In this document: positions 7,640-16,726 of the stretch, piece by piece
Layout of the letters: every line of letters starts with the position of its first letter
Position numbering within the stretch: position 1 is the first letter of the stretch
Source: an uncultured Christensenella sp.
GTDB lineage: Bacteria > Bacillota > Clostridia > Christensenellales > Borkfalkiaceae
Reading direction: 5' to 3'
DNA length: 36,362 bases
Assembly: GCA_910578145.1 (NCBI GenBank)
Contig: CAJTPJ010000012.1
Location: forward strand, 1 to 36,362
Notes under the pieces: model-generated
What the model was told of the DNA's origin: nothing
Seen by the model: the letters and a program-made list of their open reading frames with translations, nothing else
Databases searched by the model: none
Made by a program: the position numbers and the translations under genes

Positions 7640-8410
7640 ATGATGCAAAAGGTCGTTATATGCGGGGTTGACACTTCGGGGTTGCCGTTGCTTTCCGCAA
7701 AGGAACAGGAAGAACTTATGATAAGGTTAAAGGCGGGCGACGACGCCGCTCGCGAAAGATTTATCGTTGGCAATATGCGGCTGGTGCTGTCGCTGGTGCG
7801 TAGATTCTGGGCTAAAAAAGCCAATGCGGACGACGTGTTTCAGGCGGGTTGCGTTGGGCTTATAAAGGCTATAGACAACTTTGATTTATCGGTGGGCGTA
7901 AAATTTTCCACCTACGCCGTTCCTATGATATTAGGCGAAATAAAAAGGTATTTGCGGGACGGAAATTCGCTTAGGGTTTCGCGTTCGATAAGGGATACGG
8001 CATATCAGATATTAAAGGTAAGGGAAAAGCTGGAAGTTGACGACGAGGACGTAACTTACGACAAAATAGCAAAGGAAATGAATATAGCCGTTTCCGAGGT
8101 GGCGTACGCGCTTGACGCAATTTCAGACCCCGTTTCCCTTTACGAGCCGGTGTTCAATAAAGCGGGCGACACGCTGCTGTTGATGGACCAAATTTTCGAC
8201 ACTAAAAACAACGACGAGGTGTGGACGGAAAAAGCCGCGCTGTACGAGGCGATAAACCGCCTTGAAGGGCGCGAAAAAAGAATTTTGTTTTTAAGATATT
8301 TCGAGGGTAAAACGCAAACGGAAATTTCTTCGGAAGTCGGGATATCCCAAGCGCAGGTTTCCCGCCTTGAAAAAACGGCTTTAAAACAAATCAAAGCGTG
8401 CATATCGTAA
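7640..8410 (+). CDS. sigG: RNA polymerase sporulation sigma factor SigG
   Basis: A 256-residue sigma-70 family factor, the late forespore sigma. The N-terminus KVVICGVDTSGLPLLSAKE is the SigG signature, and region 2 has NMRLVLSLVRRF, FQAGCVGLIKAIDNFDLS and KFSTYAVPMILGEIKRYLRD. The C-terminal helix-turn-helix reads TQTEISSEVGISQAQVSRLEK. CGGAGGG (7626-7632) supports the first ATG at 7640; a second ATG follows directly. The 66-base gap after sigE may hold its own promoter, as in B. subtilis where sigG is transcribed by forespore polymerase, but no convincing element was found. A strong terminator follows at 8429. Confidence 0.96.
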   Translation: MMQKVVICGVDTSGLPLLSAKEQEELMIRLKAGDDAARERFIVGNMRLVLSLVRRFWAKKANADDVFQAGCVGLIKAIDNFDLSVGVKFSTYAVPMILGEIKRYLRDGNSLRVSRSIRDTAYQILKVREKLEVDDEDVTYDKIAKEMNIAVSEVAYALDAISDPVSLYEPVFNKAGDTLLLMDQIFDTKNNDEVWTEKAALYEAINRLEGREKRILFLRYFEGKTQTEISSEVGISQAQVSRLEKTALKQIKACIS

Positions 8411-8428
8411 TAATTATAAATTTTAGCG

Positions 8429-8460
8429 GAGGCAAGGTTTTCTTGCCTCTTTTTTATTTT
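8429..8460 (+). terminator. Rho-independent terminator after sigG
   Basis: Perfect 8-bp stem GAGGCAAG (8429-8436) / CTTGCCTC (8442-8449), loop of five bases, then a T-rich run to 8460. It closes the spoIIG-sigG cluster. Confidence 0.92.
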
Positions 8461-8526
8461 TATTCAATTTATTGTAACTATAATTAATTTTTTTACAATA
8501 TATAAGTAATATCAGGGTCTAATTAC

Positions 8527-8554
8527 TTGTTTTTCATTTTTTTTATGATAAAAT
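8527..8554 (+). promoter_or_regulatory. Predicted sigma-A promoter of the MoxR/VWA operon
   Basis: TTGTTT (8527-8532), a 16-bp spacer, and TAAAAT (8549-8554) with an extended TG at 8546-8547. The remaining 217-base intergenic region between sigG and the next gene is AT-rich and shows nothing else recognisable. An alternative -10 is TACAAT at 8581, but it lacks a -35. Confidence 0.45.
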
Positions 8555-8627
8555 GTATAAAAAGTCACATAAAACACTGCTACAATTTAATATTTGTATA
8601 AAAATTCAGTGATTTTATTCAAAAACT

Positions 8628-10160
8628 ATGAACGAGATTTTTAAAAAACTAAAAAGGAAAAAGTTTTTAACTGCGGCTTGCATAGCCGCTGGCACGGGCG
8701 TGGCTGCCGGACTTATTGCAGCGGGCTCGGTTTTGCTTGCGTTAAAACTTAGCGAAATTAATATAAACGCGGGTTGGTACGTTCTTATAGGGTTGGGCGT
8801 TGCCGCTATTGCGGGCGGCGTGGCTTTTTGGGTTCTGTTGCCTACCGATAAGAAAGTAGCGAAAGAAATCGACCGCGAGCACGCGCTTAACGAGAAAGTG
8901 CAAACTATGGTGGCTTTCGCCGGTGACGACGGGGATATGGTAGAGTTGCAAAGGCAGGACGCCGAAGAAAAACTGCGCGCGTTGCCCAACCGCAAACCGC
9001 CTTTTAAGTCGTGGTGGAAATATCTCGTGGCTCCCGTTTTGGCTTTGGCTATATTTTTGCCCGCCGTAATTTTACCTGGGGCGGGCAGTTCGCAAAATCA
9101 CAAACAGCCGGAAAAAGAATTTAATTATTCGCAAAGACAGGCGGAAGCGCTTAACCAACTTATAAAGGACAACGAAAAATCTTCTTTGGCGAACGCCGAT
9201 AAAACCGCGGTTTCAACGCTTTTGAAAACGCTTGAAAACAGCCTCGGCGATATCAAAACGGAGCGGGTGATGAAGTCTGCGGTGTTATCCACCGTTTCAT
9301 TCGTAGACTTGCAACTGTTTACGCCAAACTCATTCGATAACGTAGCGTATCAGCTTAAAAAGGACGACAAAACCAAGTTGCTTGCCGCGGCGTTAACCGA
9401 AGGCGTAGGATTTTATAAAGCTAACACGGCGCGGTTTACTAAGTTTGAACAGGTTGAAGAAGCCGAAAAGGGACTTGTAAACTCGGTGCGTGGCAAAGTT
9501 GCGGAAAATACCGACGCTTTGCGCGAAGAGTTTAGAATAACTTTTGAAGACGGCGTGGTTGAATATATCCAATCCGTAAACGAAATCGTTACGGAAGCGC
9601 TGAAAGCGGCAAAGATTGATTTGCAGGACCTTATCAAACTCCAGCTTGAAAAGTTTACAAAAAACGCGGCTGCGGCGGTAGAAAACGTTGCGGGTATGAA
9701 CGACGAAGCGTTTCAGCGCGACCGCGTAAACAAAATTTTTGAAACGTTTGCCGACGACCTTACGGGTTCGCTCACGGCGCAGTCGTACAACTGTATAATG
9801 GACGAGTATATCCGCGTTAAATTAGTTACTATTTTTGAAATAGACTCCTCCGAGTTGCCCGCGCTGGACAGCGGCGTGCGCGACGAGGACGGCAATATTC
9901 CCGACGACGAGGACGAGGAAGACGACAGAAACCCCAGCGGAGGTATTGGCAACGGCGATATAATTTACGGCGGAAACGACAATCTTTATCACGTTGACAC
10001 GGGTACACTTTCGCCTTACGGCGATAAAATAGACGAGTATTACGATATTATTTTAAGGCGTATTCAGGACGGGGAAATAGACGAAGAAACGGCGGCAATA
10101 ATAGAAAATTATTTTCAGATTCTGTACGGCGGGGTGAAAAGACCCGAGGAGCAGGACTAA
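8628..10160 (+). CDS. Membrane protein heading the MoxR/VWA operon (DUF4175-like start)
   Basis: A 510-residue protein with two adjacent membrane spans (about residues 15-38 and 47-70), a cytosolic stretch, and a third span (about 131-152). Between the spans, K.AKEIDREHALNEKVQTMVAF resembles the D+..L.++..T block seen in DUF4175-type membrane proteins that accompany MoxR systems; the match is by eye. The long remainder is helical and probably extracytoplasmic. It carries an acidic, Asp/Glu-dense linker (about 417-438), then a Gly-rich stretch and an acidic tail. No Shine-Dalgarno site is visible before the ATG. It lies 27 bases ahead of the AAA+ gene, so it probably works in the same complex. 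Function unknown. Confidence 0.6.
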   Translation: MNEIFKKLKRKKFLTAACIAAGTGVAAGLIAAGSVLLALKLSEININAGWYVLIGLGVAAIAGGVAFWVLLPTDKKVAKEIDREHALNEKVQTMVAFAGDDGDMVELQRQDAEEKLRALPNRKPPFKSWWKYLVAPVLALAIFLPAVILPGAGSSQNHKQPEKEFNYSQRQAEALNQLIKDNEKSSLANADKTAVSTLLKTLENSLGDIKTERVMKSAVLSTVSFVDLQLFTPNSFDNVAYQLKKDDKTKLLAAALTEGVGFYKANTARFTKFEQVEEAEKGLVNSVRGKVAENTDALREEFRITFEDGVVEYIQSVNEIVTEALKAAKIDLQDLIKLQLEKFTKNAAAAVENVAGMNDEAFQRDRVNKIFETFADDLTGSLTAQSYNCIMDEYIRVKLVTIFEIDSSELPALDSGVRDEDGNIPDDEDEEDDRNPSGGIGNGDIIYGGNDNLYHVDTGTLSPYGDKIDEYYDIILRRIQDGEIDEETAAIIENYFQILYGGVKRPEEQD

Positions 10161-10187
10161 AAAATTTAAGATATGGAGAATAAAAAA

Positions 10188-11237
10188 ATGGAAGAAACTA
10201 TGGTAGCGGCGGAAGCAAAGACGGTTAAAAAGCAGAAAGGCGCACCGTCGGAAGAAAGCATTGAAAAGGTAAAAGTTTTCAGCAAGTCGGTTGAAAAAAT
10301 CAAAGCCGAAATCAGAAAGGACGTCGTTGGACAGGAAGATATCGTCGACGGCGTTATCACCGCTATTATAGCGGGCGGCAACGTGCTATTGGAGGGCGTG
10401 CCCGGCGTAGGTAAAACCAGATTGGTTCGTTCGTTGGGCAGGGTGCTCAGCCTGCCTTTCTCGCGTATACAGTTTACGCCCGACCTTATGCCTTCGGACG
10501 TTACGGGCACTAATATCATAGAGAAAGACGACAAGGGCAAGATGAACACCGTGTTCCGTAAGGGACCTATTTTCGCAAACTTGGTGCTTGCCGACGAAAT
10601 CAACCGCGCCACGCCCAAAACGCAGGCGGCGATGCTTGAAGTTATGCAGGAGCATAAAGTAACCGTTTTAAACGATACGTATAAAATGGAAGAGCCGTTT
10701 TTCGTGCTTGCAACCGAAAACCCTATCGAGCAGGACGGTACTTACCCTCTGCCCGAAGCGCAGATGGACCGCTTTATGTTTAAACTTATCGTCAAGTTCC
10801 CCAGCGTTGAGGAGCTTGTGGGCATAGTAAATATGACGCAGGTAACGCTTGACGAGTGCGCGGAAGCGGTAATCGACGGAAAAACCATTCTTGAAATGCG
10901 CGCCCTTGCAAAGGACGTTCCCGTTATAGACGAGGTTATGACGTACGCGGTAAACCTTGTTTCCAATACCCATCCCGAGCTTGAAAAAACTTCGGCAACC
11001 GCTAAAAAATATATAAAGCACGGCGCTTCGCCGCGTGCGGCGCAGGCGCTTATAACTTGCGCTAAGGTAAGGGCGCTTATGAACGGCAATTATAACGTTT
11101 CCTACGAGGATATCGATGCGCTTGCCTGCCCCGTTTTAAGACACAGGGTTAAGATTAATTATAACGCCGTTAACGATAAACTTTCGGTCGACGACGTAAT
11201 AAAACAGCTTGTAGACGAAAACAAGAAACTTAAATAA
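10188..11237 (+). CDS. MoxR-family AAA+ ATPase
   Basis: A 349-residue AAA+ ATPase of the MoxR family, chaperone-like machines that remodel or activate partner proteins together with VWA-domain proteins. Walker A is GVPGVGKT (from residue 70), Walker B is LVLADEINR (Asp136, Glu137), sensor 1 is ATENP, and the MoxR-typical QFTPDLMPSDVTG and GTYPLPEAQMDRF blocks are present. The C-terminal lid contains GASPRAAQALI. The start is uncertain: ATG 10188 has GGAG at 10175-10178, while ATG 10173 adds five residues but has no site. DUF58 and VWA partners follow directly, the standard MoxR arrangement. Confidence 0.95.
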   Translation: MEETMVAAEAKTVKKQKGAPSEESIEKVKVFSKSVEKIKAEIRKDVVGQEDIVDGVITAIIAGGNVLLEGVPGVGKTRLVRSLGRVLSLPFSRIQFTPDLMPSDVTGTNIIEKDDKGKMNTVFRKGPIFANLVLADEINRATPKTQAAMLEVMQEHKVTVLNDTYKMEEPFFVLATENPIEQDGTYPLPEAQMDRFMFKLIVKFPSVEELVGIVNMTQVTLDECAEAVIDGKTILEMRALAKDVPVIDEVMTYAVNLVSNTHPELEKTSATAKKYIKHGASPRAAQALITCAKVRALMNGNYNVSYEDIDALACPVLRHRVKINYNAVNDKLSVDDVIKQLVDENKKLK

Positions 11238-11269
11238 ACGCGGCATATATGCGGGGTAACGCGCTTTTT

Positions 11270-11299
11270 AAAAGCATTTTTAATGCGGATAATGCTTTT
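11270..11299 (+). repeat. Inverted repeat between the moxR-type and DUF58 genes
   Basis: AAAAGCATT (11270-11278) and AATGCTTTT (11291-11299) form a perfect 9-bp inverted repeat with a 12-base loop in the 81-base gap. No T-run follows, so it is not an ordinary terminator. It may be an RNA-stabilising or attenuating hairpin; this is inference. Confidence 0.5.
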
Positions 11300-11318
11300 A
11301 AAGGCATTCGGAATTTTT

Positions 11319-12203
11319 ATGAGTAATTTTGTAATCAACGAAGAGTTTTTGCAACAGGTGGAGCTGTTGCAAATGTTAATAAAAAACAACGTGGCGGGCT
11401 TATTCGGCGGCAATCACCAAAGTAAGTCCTACGGCTCTTCCTGCGAATTTTCGGACTACCGCGATTATATGGCGGGCGACGATATAACTAAGATAGATTG
11501 GAACGCTTACGCGCGCTTTGAAAAGCTATACCTTAAATTGTACGCCGACGAAAGGCAAATGCACACCAGAATTTACATAGACGCAAGCCGCTCTATGGCG
11601 TACGGCAGGGGTAAAAAGCACGAGCAGGCTTTAAGAATTGCCGCCGCGCTTGCTTACCTTTCCATAAACGAAATGGATAAAGTTTCCATTTACGCCGTGC
11701 GCGATAACAACATTGAAGAAGTTATCACGGGGCTTTTGGGTAAAGACGAGTACACCACGCAGATTAGCAAGTTAAACGACGTGGTTTTCGACGGCGACAG
11801 CCGCCTTTCCGACGCGATATTGCCTTCAACGGTGGGTTACGGCGACGGTATGTCGGTTATAATATCCGACTTTTTAACCGACAATAATTTTGAGGACGCC
11901 ATAGACTATTTAACTTCCAAAAAGCGTGATATACTGTGCGTTCAAATACTTTCCAAAGAAGAATTAAATCCGCAAGTCCGCGGCAAAATGCACTTTTACG
12001 ATTCGGAAAGCAACTCTAAATTTTACCGCAGAAACATAAATAAAGATATCATCAAAGCCTATAAAATGGCGCTTGAATACGTTACGGGCAGAATACGCGA
12101 TTTTTGCGCGGCGCGCGGCGCGGATTATATGTTAGTGCCGTCGGAAGAGTCGGTTTACAAGGTATTTTTTGATAAATTGGTAAGTATGGGGGTATTGAAA
12201 TGA
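11319..12203 (+). CDS. DUF58 protein with a VWA-like domain
   Basis: A 294-residue protein. It contains the DUF58 signature FSDYRDYMAGDDITKIDWN-A-Y-A-R near residues 43-65, followed by a VWA-like fold with a complete metal-site motif DASRS (I-Y-I-D-A-S-R-S-M) near residue 90. DUF58 proteins are the usual partner of MoxR ATPases. No membrane segment is seen, so it should sit on the cytosolic side with the ATPase. The start at 11319 is chosen because the family begins close to this point; an in-frame ATG at 11283 would add 12 residues. The Shine-Dalgarno site is weak for both. Its stop overlaps the next ATG. Confidence 0.9.
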   Translation: MSNFVINEEFLQQVELLQMLIKNNVAGLFGGNHQSKSYGSSCEFSDYRDYMAGDDITKIDWNAYARFEKLYLKLYADERQMHTRIYIDASRSMAYGRGKKHEQALRIAAALAYLSINEMDKVSIYAVRDNNIEEVITGLLGKDEYTTQISKLNDVVFDGDSRLSDAILPSTVGYGDGMSVIISDFLTDNNFEDAIDYLTSKKRDILCVQILSKEELNPQVRGKMHFYDSESNSKFYRRNINKDIIKAYKMALEYVTGRIRDFCAARGADYMLVPSEESVYKVFFDKLVSMGVLK

Positions 12204-14047
12204 GCCTTTTATATCCTTTGGGATTGCTTATTTTAATAGGCATTCCCATTCTCATAATTATATATATAATAAAAAACAAGTATACCGAGCAGATAATTTC
12301 CTCAACTTATATATGGACTTTAAGCGAAAAGTTTTTAAAGCGCAGAAATCCCATAAACAAGTTGGTTGGGCTTATAAGCCTTATTTTGCAAATTCTTGCG
12401 GTGCTGTTTATAGCTATCGCCGTTGCGCACCCCGTGTTTGCGGTGCCTAACTCGGCGTACGAATACTGCTTCGTTTTGGACGGTTCGGGCAGTATGAATA
12501 TAGTGCAAAGCGGTAAAACACGCCTTGATATCGGCAAGGAAAAAATAGCTTCGGTAATAAACGGGGCTATGGGCGGTTGCTCGTACACCCTCGTATATGT
12601 TGGAACTACCACCGAAATAGTGTTTGAAAAAACAGAGGACAAGGAAAGGGCTTTAAAACAGCTTGACGAAATAGAGCCTTCGTACTTAGATACGGGTATG
12701 ACCCCTGCGTTAGGCGTTGCTCAACAGTATTTTACGCAAACGCCTTCGGTTAAAACTTATTTGGTAACCGACAAATCTTACGTTATTCACAACAACGTGG
12801 ATATAATCAACGTTTCTTCCAACGCGGAAAACTACGCGCTTTCCGAAGTAGAGTACCGCACGTCCAACGGCACGATAACCGTAACGGGCAAAGCGACGAG
12901 TTACGAAAGCGACGTTAAACTTAATATCGCGCTGTATTTCGGCGATTCTGCCGAAGCAGCGGCTGCGGTGGAGGTTGACGCGGTAAAACTTGAGCCTGCC
13001 GACTTTGAAATTACAGCTGATACAGACGGGTTTGAATATTTTCGCGTGGTTATAACCAACGGCGACGCGCTTGCGCTTGACAACGAGGTTATAGTTTACA
13101 GCCCCGAAATAGAAAATTCGTACAAGGCGCTAATCGTCAGCGACAATCCGCTGTACCTGTACGCGGCGCTTTCTCAAAGGGCGAGCCTGCAAACCGAAAT
13201 TATGTCGCCCAAAGATTACGGACCTTCCGTAAAGGGCTATAACCTTTATATTTTCGACACTTTGGACAGCGTGGAAATGCCCCGCGACGGCGCGGTTTGG
13301 ATTTTAAAACCTTCGGCAAATTTATCTGACGGCGGCTTTACCGTTCAAGGCGAAATTACTCCCGCGACGGGCGTAAAACTCAACTATGAAAATTCAAGTT
13401 CTTCGGTAATTGCTATGCTTTCCAAAGACCTTGTAAAAGAGGATATATACGTGGCTAAATACGTAAAGTGCGGACTTCGCCGCAGGTTTACCACGTTTTT
13501 ATCCTACGACGGCAACCCTATGTTGTTTGCGGGTACCAATTCGTACGGCAACAGGGAAGTGGTGTTCGCGTTTGACTTGCACGACTCTAACTTGCCCGTG
13601 CTGTGGGACTACAACCCGCTTATAGGCAATCTTTTGAACTATACTTTCCCCAACGTTATCGATGAAACTACTTTCGTTTGCGGCGACAGCGTATATCTAA
13701 ATATCGCGGCAAATTGCGACAGTATTCGGGTTGACAGCCCGCTTGAAAAAGTTTCCTACCTGAACACTGGTAGCGAAACGGCGGAAATAGTTTTAACCGA
13801 AGTGGGGGTTTATACTATTACTTTAACTTCGGGCAACGCCGAAAGAAAGGTTTTCCTTTATTCTGCGCTACCCGAATCCGAGCGGCGTATTACGGCGGAG
13901 GAGGAGTCTTTTTCATTGAAAGGCATCCCCGACGAGGCTATGAAAACGGGTACTTACGACGACCTTCTCGCTTGGTTTATAGTGCTTGCGGTCCTTGTGG
14001 CTGCGGATTGGATGGTGTATTGCTATGAACAGTATCAGCTTCGCTAA
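12200..14047 (+). CDS. BatA-like membrane protein with VWA domain
   Basis: A 615-residue protein. Two N-terminal membrane spans (about residues 4-24 and 55-80) surround a basic FLKRRNP segment, the BatA/aerotolerance-type N-terminus. A VWA domain follows with an intact metal site Asp94-Gly-Ser96-Gly-Ser98 and a D-T-G-M-T segment supplying the threonine. Further on comes a beta-rich region and a segment reading ALIVSDNPLYLYAAL...YNLYIFDTLD, resembling the glutamine-amidotransferase-like fold found in large VWA membrane proteins. A last span lies at about 595-610. The bulk should face outside. ATGA overlap with the DUF58 gene and a 23-base overlap with the next gene show tight coupling. Confidence 0.85.
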   Translation: MSLLYPLGLLILIGIPILIIIYIIKNKYTEQIISSTYIWTLSEKFLKRRNPINKLVGLISLILQILAVLFIAIAVAHPVFAVPNSAYEYCFVLDGSGSMNIVQSGKTRLDIGKEKIASVINGAMGGCSYTLVYVGTTTEIVFEKTEDKERALKQLDEIEPSYLDTGMTPALGVAQQYFTQTPSVKTYLVTDKSYVIHNNVDIINVSSNAENYALSEVEYRTSNGTITVTGKATSYESDVKLNIALYFGDSAEAAAAVEVDAVKLEPADFEITADTDGFEYFRVVITNGDALALDNEVIVYSPEIENSYKALIVSDNPLYLYAALSQRASLQTEIMSPKDYGPSVKGYNLYIFDTLDSVEMPRDGAVWILKPSANLSDGGFTVQGEITPATGVKLNYENSSSSVIAMLSKDLVKEDIYVAKYVKCGLRRRFTTFLSYDGNPMLFAGTNSYGNREVVFAFDLHDSNLPVLWDYNPLIGNLLNYTFPNVIDETTFVCGDSVYLNIAANCDSIRVDSPLEKVSYLNTGSETAEIVLTEVGVYTITLTSGNAERKVFLYSALPESERRITAEEESFSLKGIPDEAMKTGTYDDLLAWFIVLAVLVAADWMVYCYEQYQLR

Positions 14048-16718
14048 CGTATATCTGTTATTCCTCGTAATACCGCTCGTCGCGCTGGTTACAGTACCTT
14101 TTGCGCTTGCGGTTCGTTCGGATAACAGAAACGGTCACAATATAGCTTCGTTAGTTTTGCACCTCGTAATGGCGGCGTTAATAGCGTTTGCGGCGGCGGG
14201 TACTTCCATAGTAACCGTAATTACCCAAACCGAGGTTATAGTGGTAGCCGACGTTTCGTACTCGGCAAACAAAAACCTTGACACCGTAGACGGATATATA
14301 AACGAGCTAAGAAAAAATCTTCCCCGCAATTCCAAAATGGGAATTATCTGTTTCGGAAAGGATTATAAAATGATTACCGAACTCGGCGGCGAGATAAAAA
14401 GCGTTAAAGAATCGGGCGTGGACGATACCGAAACTAATATTGGCAGCGCGCTTACCTACGCGGGCTCGCTTTTCGGCGAAGACGTAATTAAGCGGCTGGT
14501 TCTCATTTCCGACGGCAGACAGTCGGACTTGCGCGACTCCAACAGTTTAAAACGCATTTCCGACGAACTTTCAAACAAGGGCGTGCGAATTGACGCTATG
14601 TACCTTGACGATAATTTAACGGAAAGCAACCGCGAAATACAGGTTTCGCGCGCGGAATTTACAAAAACGGCGTTTTTGAACAAAGCCGAACGCGCCGTGG
14701 CTTATATAGACAGCAGTTACGCAGTAAACAACGTGCGCATTACGCTTTATTCCGACGGCGAGCCTTTGGAAAGCCGCGTGGAAAGCCTTTCTTTCGGCTC
14801 AAACGCAATAAGTTTCAACTTGCCCACTTCGGAAGAGGGTTCGTTTAACTACGAAATCCGCGTAGAGGGGCTGGAAGAAAACGAGGACGGTTGCAGTTTT
14901 AACAACGCATATTCGTTTACACAAAGAGTTTCCGGCGCGGTTTCGGTGCTGGTAATGACCGGCGATAATAAAAATTTGGAGCTGGTTGAAGAAGTTTACG
15001 GCGAGGAGTGTTCGATAGTAAGTTACGTGGGCGCGGCGTTTGCCCAGGCTCCCTATACGGTGGAAGAGCTTTGCAAGTACGACGAAATAGTGCTTGCGGA
15101 CGTTGACGTTACTACGCACCCTATGGCTACAATGCTTTTGGACAGTCTTGATAAAGTAGTTTCGGTGTTTGGTAAAAACCTTATAACGCTTGGCGATTTA
15201 AATATTCAGGCTAACGAAAGCGAAGTAATTAAAGGGCTTAACGATATGTTGCCCGTCAATTACGGCAAAAACGACGAAGACCCCAAACTCTACACGCTGG
15301 TAATAGACACTTCGCGCAGTATGGAAACAAACTACCGCCAGATAATTTCCAAGCAGGCGGCTATAAAACTTTTGGGGCAGATGTCCCCCGCGGACTACGT
15401 GTGCGTGGTAGAGTTTAACGGGGATTACAGGGTAGCGCGCGCGCCCTCGGCATTGGGCGACGGTAAAGCGGCGGTACAGGCGATAAATGCTTTGGGTGTA
15501 ACGCAGGGTACGTTGCTTACGTTGGGTTTGCAGGCGGCTCTCGACCAAATGAATTCGTATACGGCGTTCAGACAAAAAAGAATATTGCTTATTACCGACG
15601 GGCTTACGTTTTCCGCGGGAAGCGGCGCAAACGACGACGAATTGAAAGAAGTTGTGCAGCATATGCGTATGAGCAACATCAAAATGCCCGTGGTAATAGA
15701 CGTGGGCCGCGGCGCGGATATGACTAGTACGGAATCGGTGGCGGCGCAAACCTTGCTTAAAAACATTGCAAGTTGGAGCGGCAACCCCGAAGGTTACAAA
15801 TTTGCAAACAGCTTGGAACTGCTTGATTCCATAATGATGGACGTTACGGACGATATGTTCAAAATGACGATAGAGGGTTCTTCGTATTTGCAGATAAAGC
15901 GCACCACGGACGAAACGGTAAAAGACCTTACCGTGCCCGACGCCGAATACGAGCCCACTGTTGGCGGGTTTATCAACAACTCGGCGAAAAGCGGCGCGGT
16001 TACCGTGCTTAACACTAAGTATTTAGACGACGGCGTGTATTTACAGGCTCCGCTGTACGCGTATTGGAAGTATGGTGCGGGCAAGGTTTCCAGCTTTACA
16101 AGCTCGCTTGGTAAAAATTGGGCAAGCTCGGGGCGCTGGGACGAAATGGGCAAGTTCTTTAAAAACGTGCTTACTGAAAACGTCCCGTCCGAAAAAGCCG
16201 ACTATCCGTACACCGTGGAAGTTTCCACCGAGGGCAAATATGCAAGGCTGGCAATTTCGCCCGTAAACCTGTACCCCGACGCTACGGCTTCGGTAGAGGT
16301 AACTTCGCCAGACGGCAACGCTACGGTTTACGAAATGACTTCGGGGACCACCGAGTATTATGCCGACTTTGAAACGCCCGACCTTGGCAAGTATCAAATG
16401 GCGATAACCTACTCGTATGGCGGCAAAGAATATAAAACTTCGGCTTATCTCGATTTATCTTACCTTGCCGAATACGACTCGTTCGTCAACTTCGACGCTT
16501 CCGAGCTGTATAAAATGGTTGGCGGAAACGGCGTGGTAAGCGAGGACGGCAAACTTAAAATAGAAAACGACGACCGCGACGTAGGCACTTACGTAATGTC
16601 GCTTACAGTGCCTTTGCTGGCGGTTTGCGCAGGGTTGTTCGTAGTGGATATTATAATACGAAAGCTAAAATGGAACGATATTAAAAACCTGTTCGTAAAG
16701 GTTAACAAGGTTAAGTAG
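14025..16718 (+). CDS. Large membrane protein with two VWA domains and amidotransferase-like segment
   Basis: An 897-residue protein. Two N-terminal spans (about 7-28 and 38-60) are followed by a first VWA domain with metal site Asp76-V-Ser78-Y-Ser80. A beta domain follows, then a Rossmann-like part (VSVLVMTGD..., DEIVLADVD, GKNLITLGD) resembling a class I glutamine-amidotransferase fold without an obvious catalytic Cys. A second VWA domain has metal site Asp428-T-Ser430-R-Ser432. Beta-rich Ig-like regions fill residues 650-840 and a single span near 860-885 ends in a basic tail. This architecture is known for VWA membrane proteins accompanying MoxR ATPases. The start at 14025 overlaps the previous gene by 23 bases. 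Confidence 0.85.
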   Translation: MNSISFANVYLLFLVIPLVALVTVPFALAVRSDNRNGHNIASLVLHLVMAALIAFAAAGTSIVTVITQTEVIVVADVSYSANKNLDTVDGYINELRKNLPRNSKMGIICFGKDYKMITELGGEIKSVKESGVDDTETNIGSALTYAGSLFGEDVIKRLVLISDGRQSDLRDSNSLKRISDELSNKGVRIDAMYLDDNLTESNREIQVSRAEFTKTAFLNKAERAVAYIDSSYAVNNVRITLYSDGEPLESRVESLSFGSNAISFNLPTSEEGSFNYEIRVEGLEENEDGCSFNNAYSFTQRVSGAVSVLVMTGDNKNLELVEEVYGEECSIVSYVGAAFAQAPYTVEELCKYDEIVLADVDVTTHPMATMLLDSLDKVVSVFGKNLITLGDLNIQANESEVIKGLNDMLPVNYGKNDEDPKLYTLVIDTSRSMETNYRQIISKQAAIKLLGQMSPADYVCVVEFNGDYRVARAPSALGDGKAAVQAINALGVTQGTLLTLGLQAALDQMNSYTAFRQKRILLITDGLTFSAGSGANDDELKEVVQHMRMSNIKMPVVIDVGRGADMTSTESVAAQTLLKNIASWSGNPEGYKFANSLELLDSIMMDVTDDMFKMTIEGSSYLQIKRTTDETVKDLTVPDAEYEPTVGGFINNSAKSGAVTVLNTKYLDDGVYLQAPLYAYWKYGAGKVSSFTSSLGKNWASSGRWDEMGKFFKNVLTENVPSEKADYPYTVEVSTEGKYARLAISPVNLYPDATASVEVTSPDGNATVYEMTSGTTEYYADFETPDLGKYQMAITYSYGGKEYKTSAYLDLSYLAEYDSFVNFDASELYKMVGGNGVVSEDGKLKIENDDRDVGTYVMSLTVPLLAVCAGLFVVDIIIRKLKWNDIKNLFVKVNKVK

Positions 16719-16726
16719 GAGGTGTT

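Noticed and set aside
15198..15749. 183-codon open frame on the minus strand
   Set aside because: It lies wholly opposite the two-VWA gene; composition is His/Arg/Tyr-rich as expected of an antisense shadow and it has no ribosome site.
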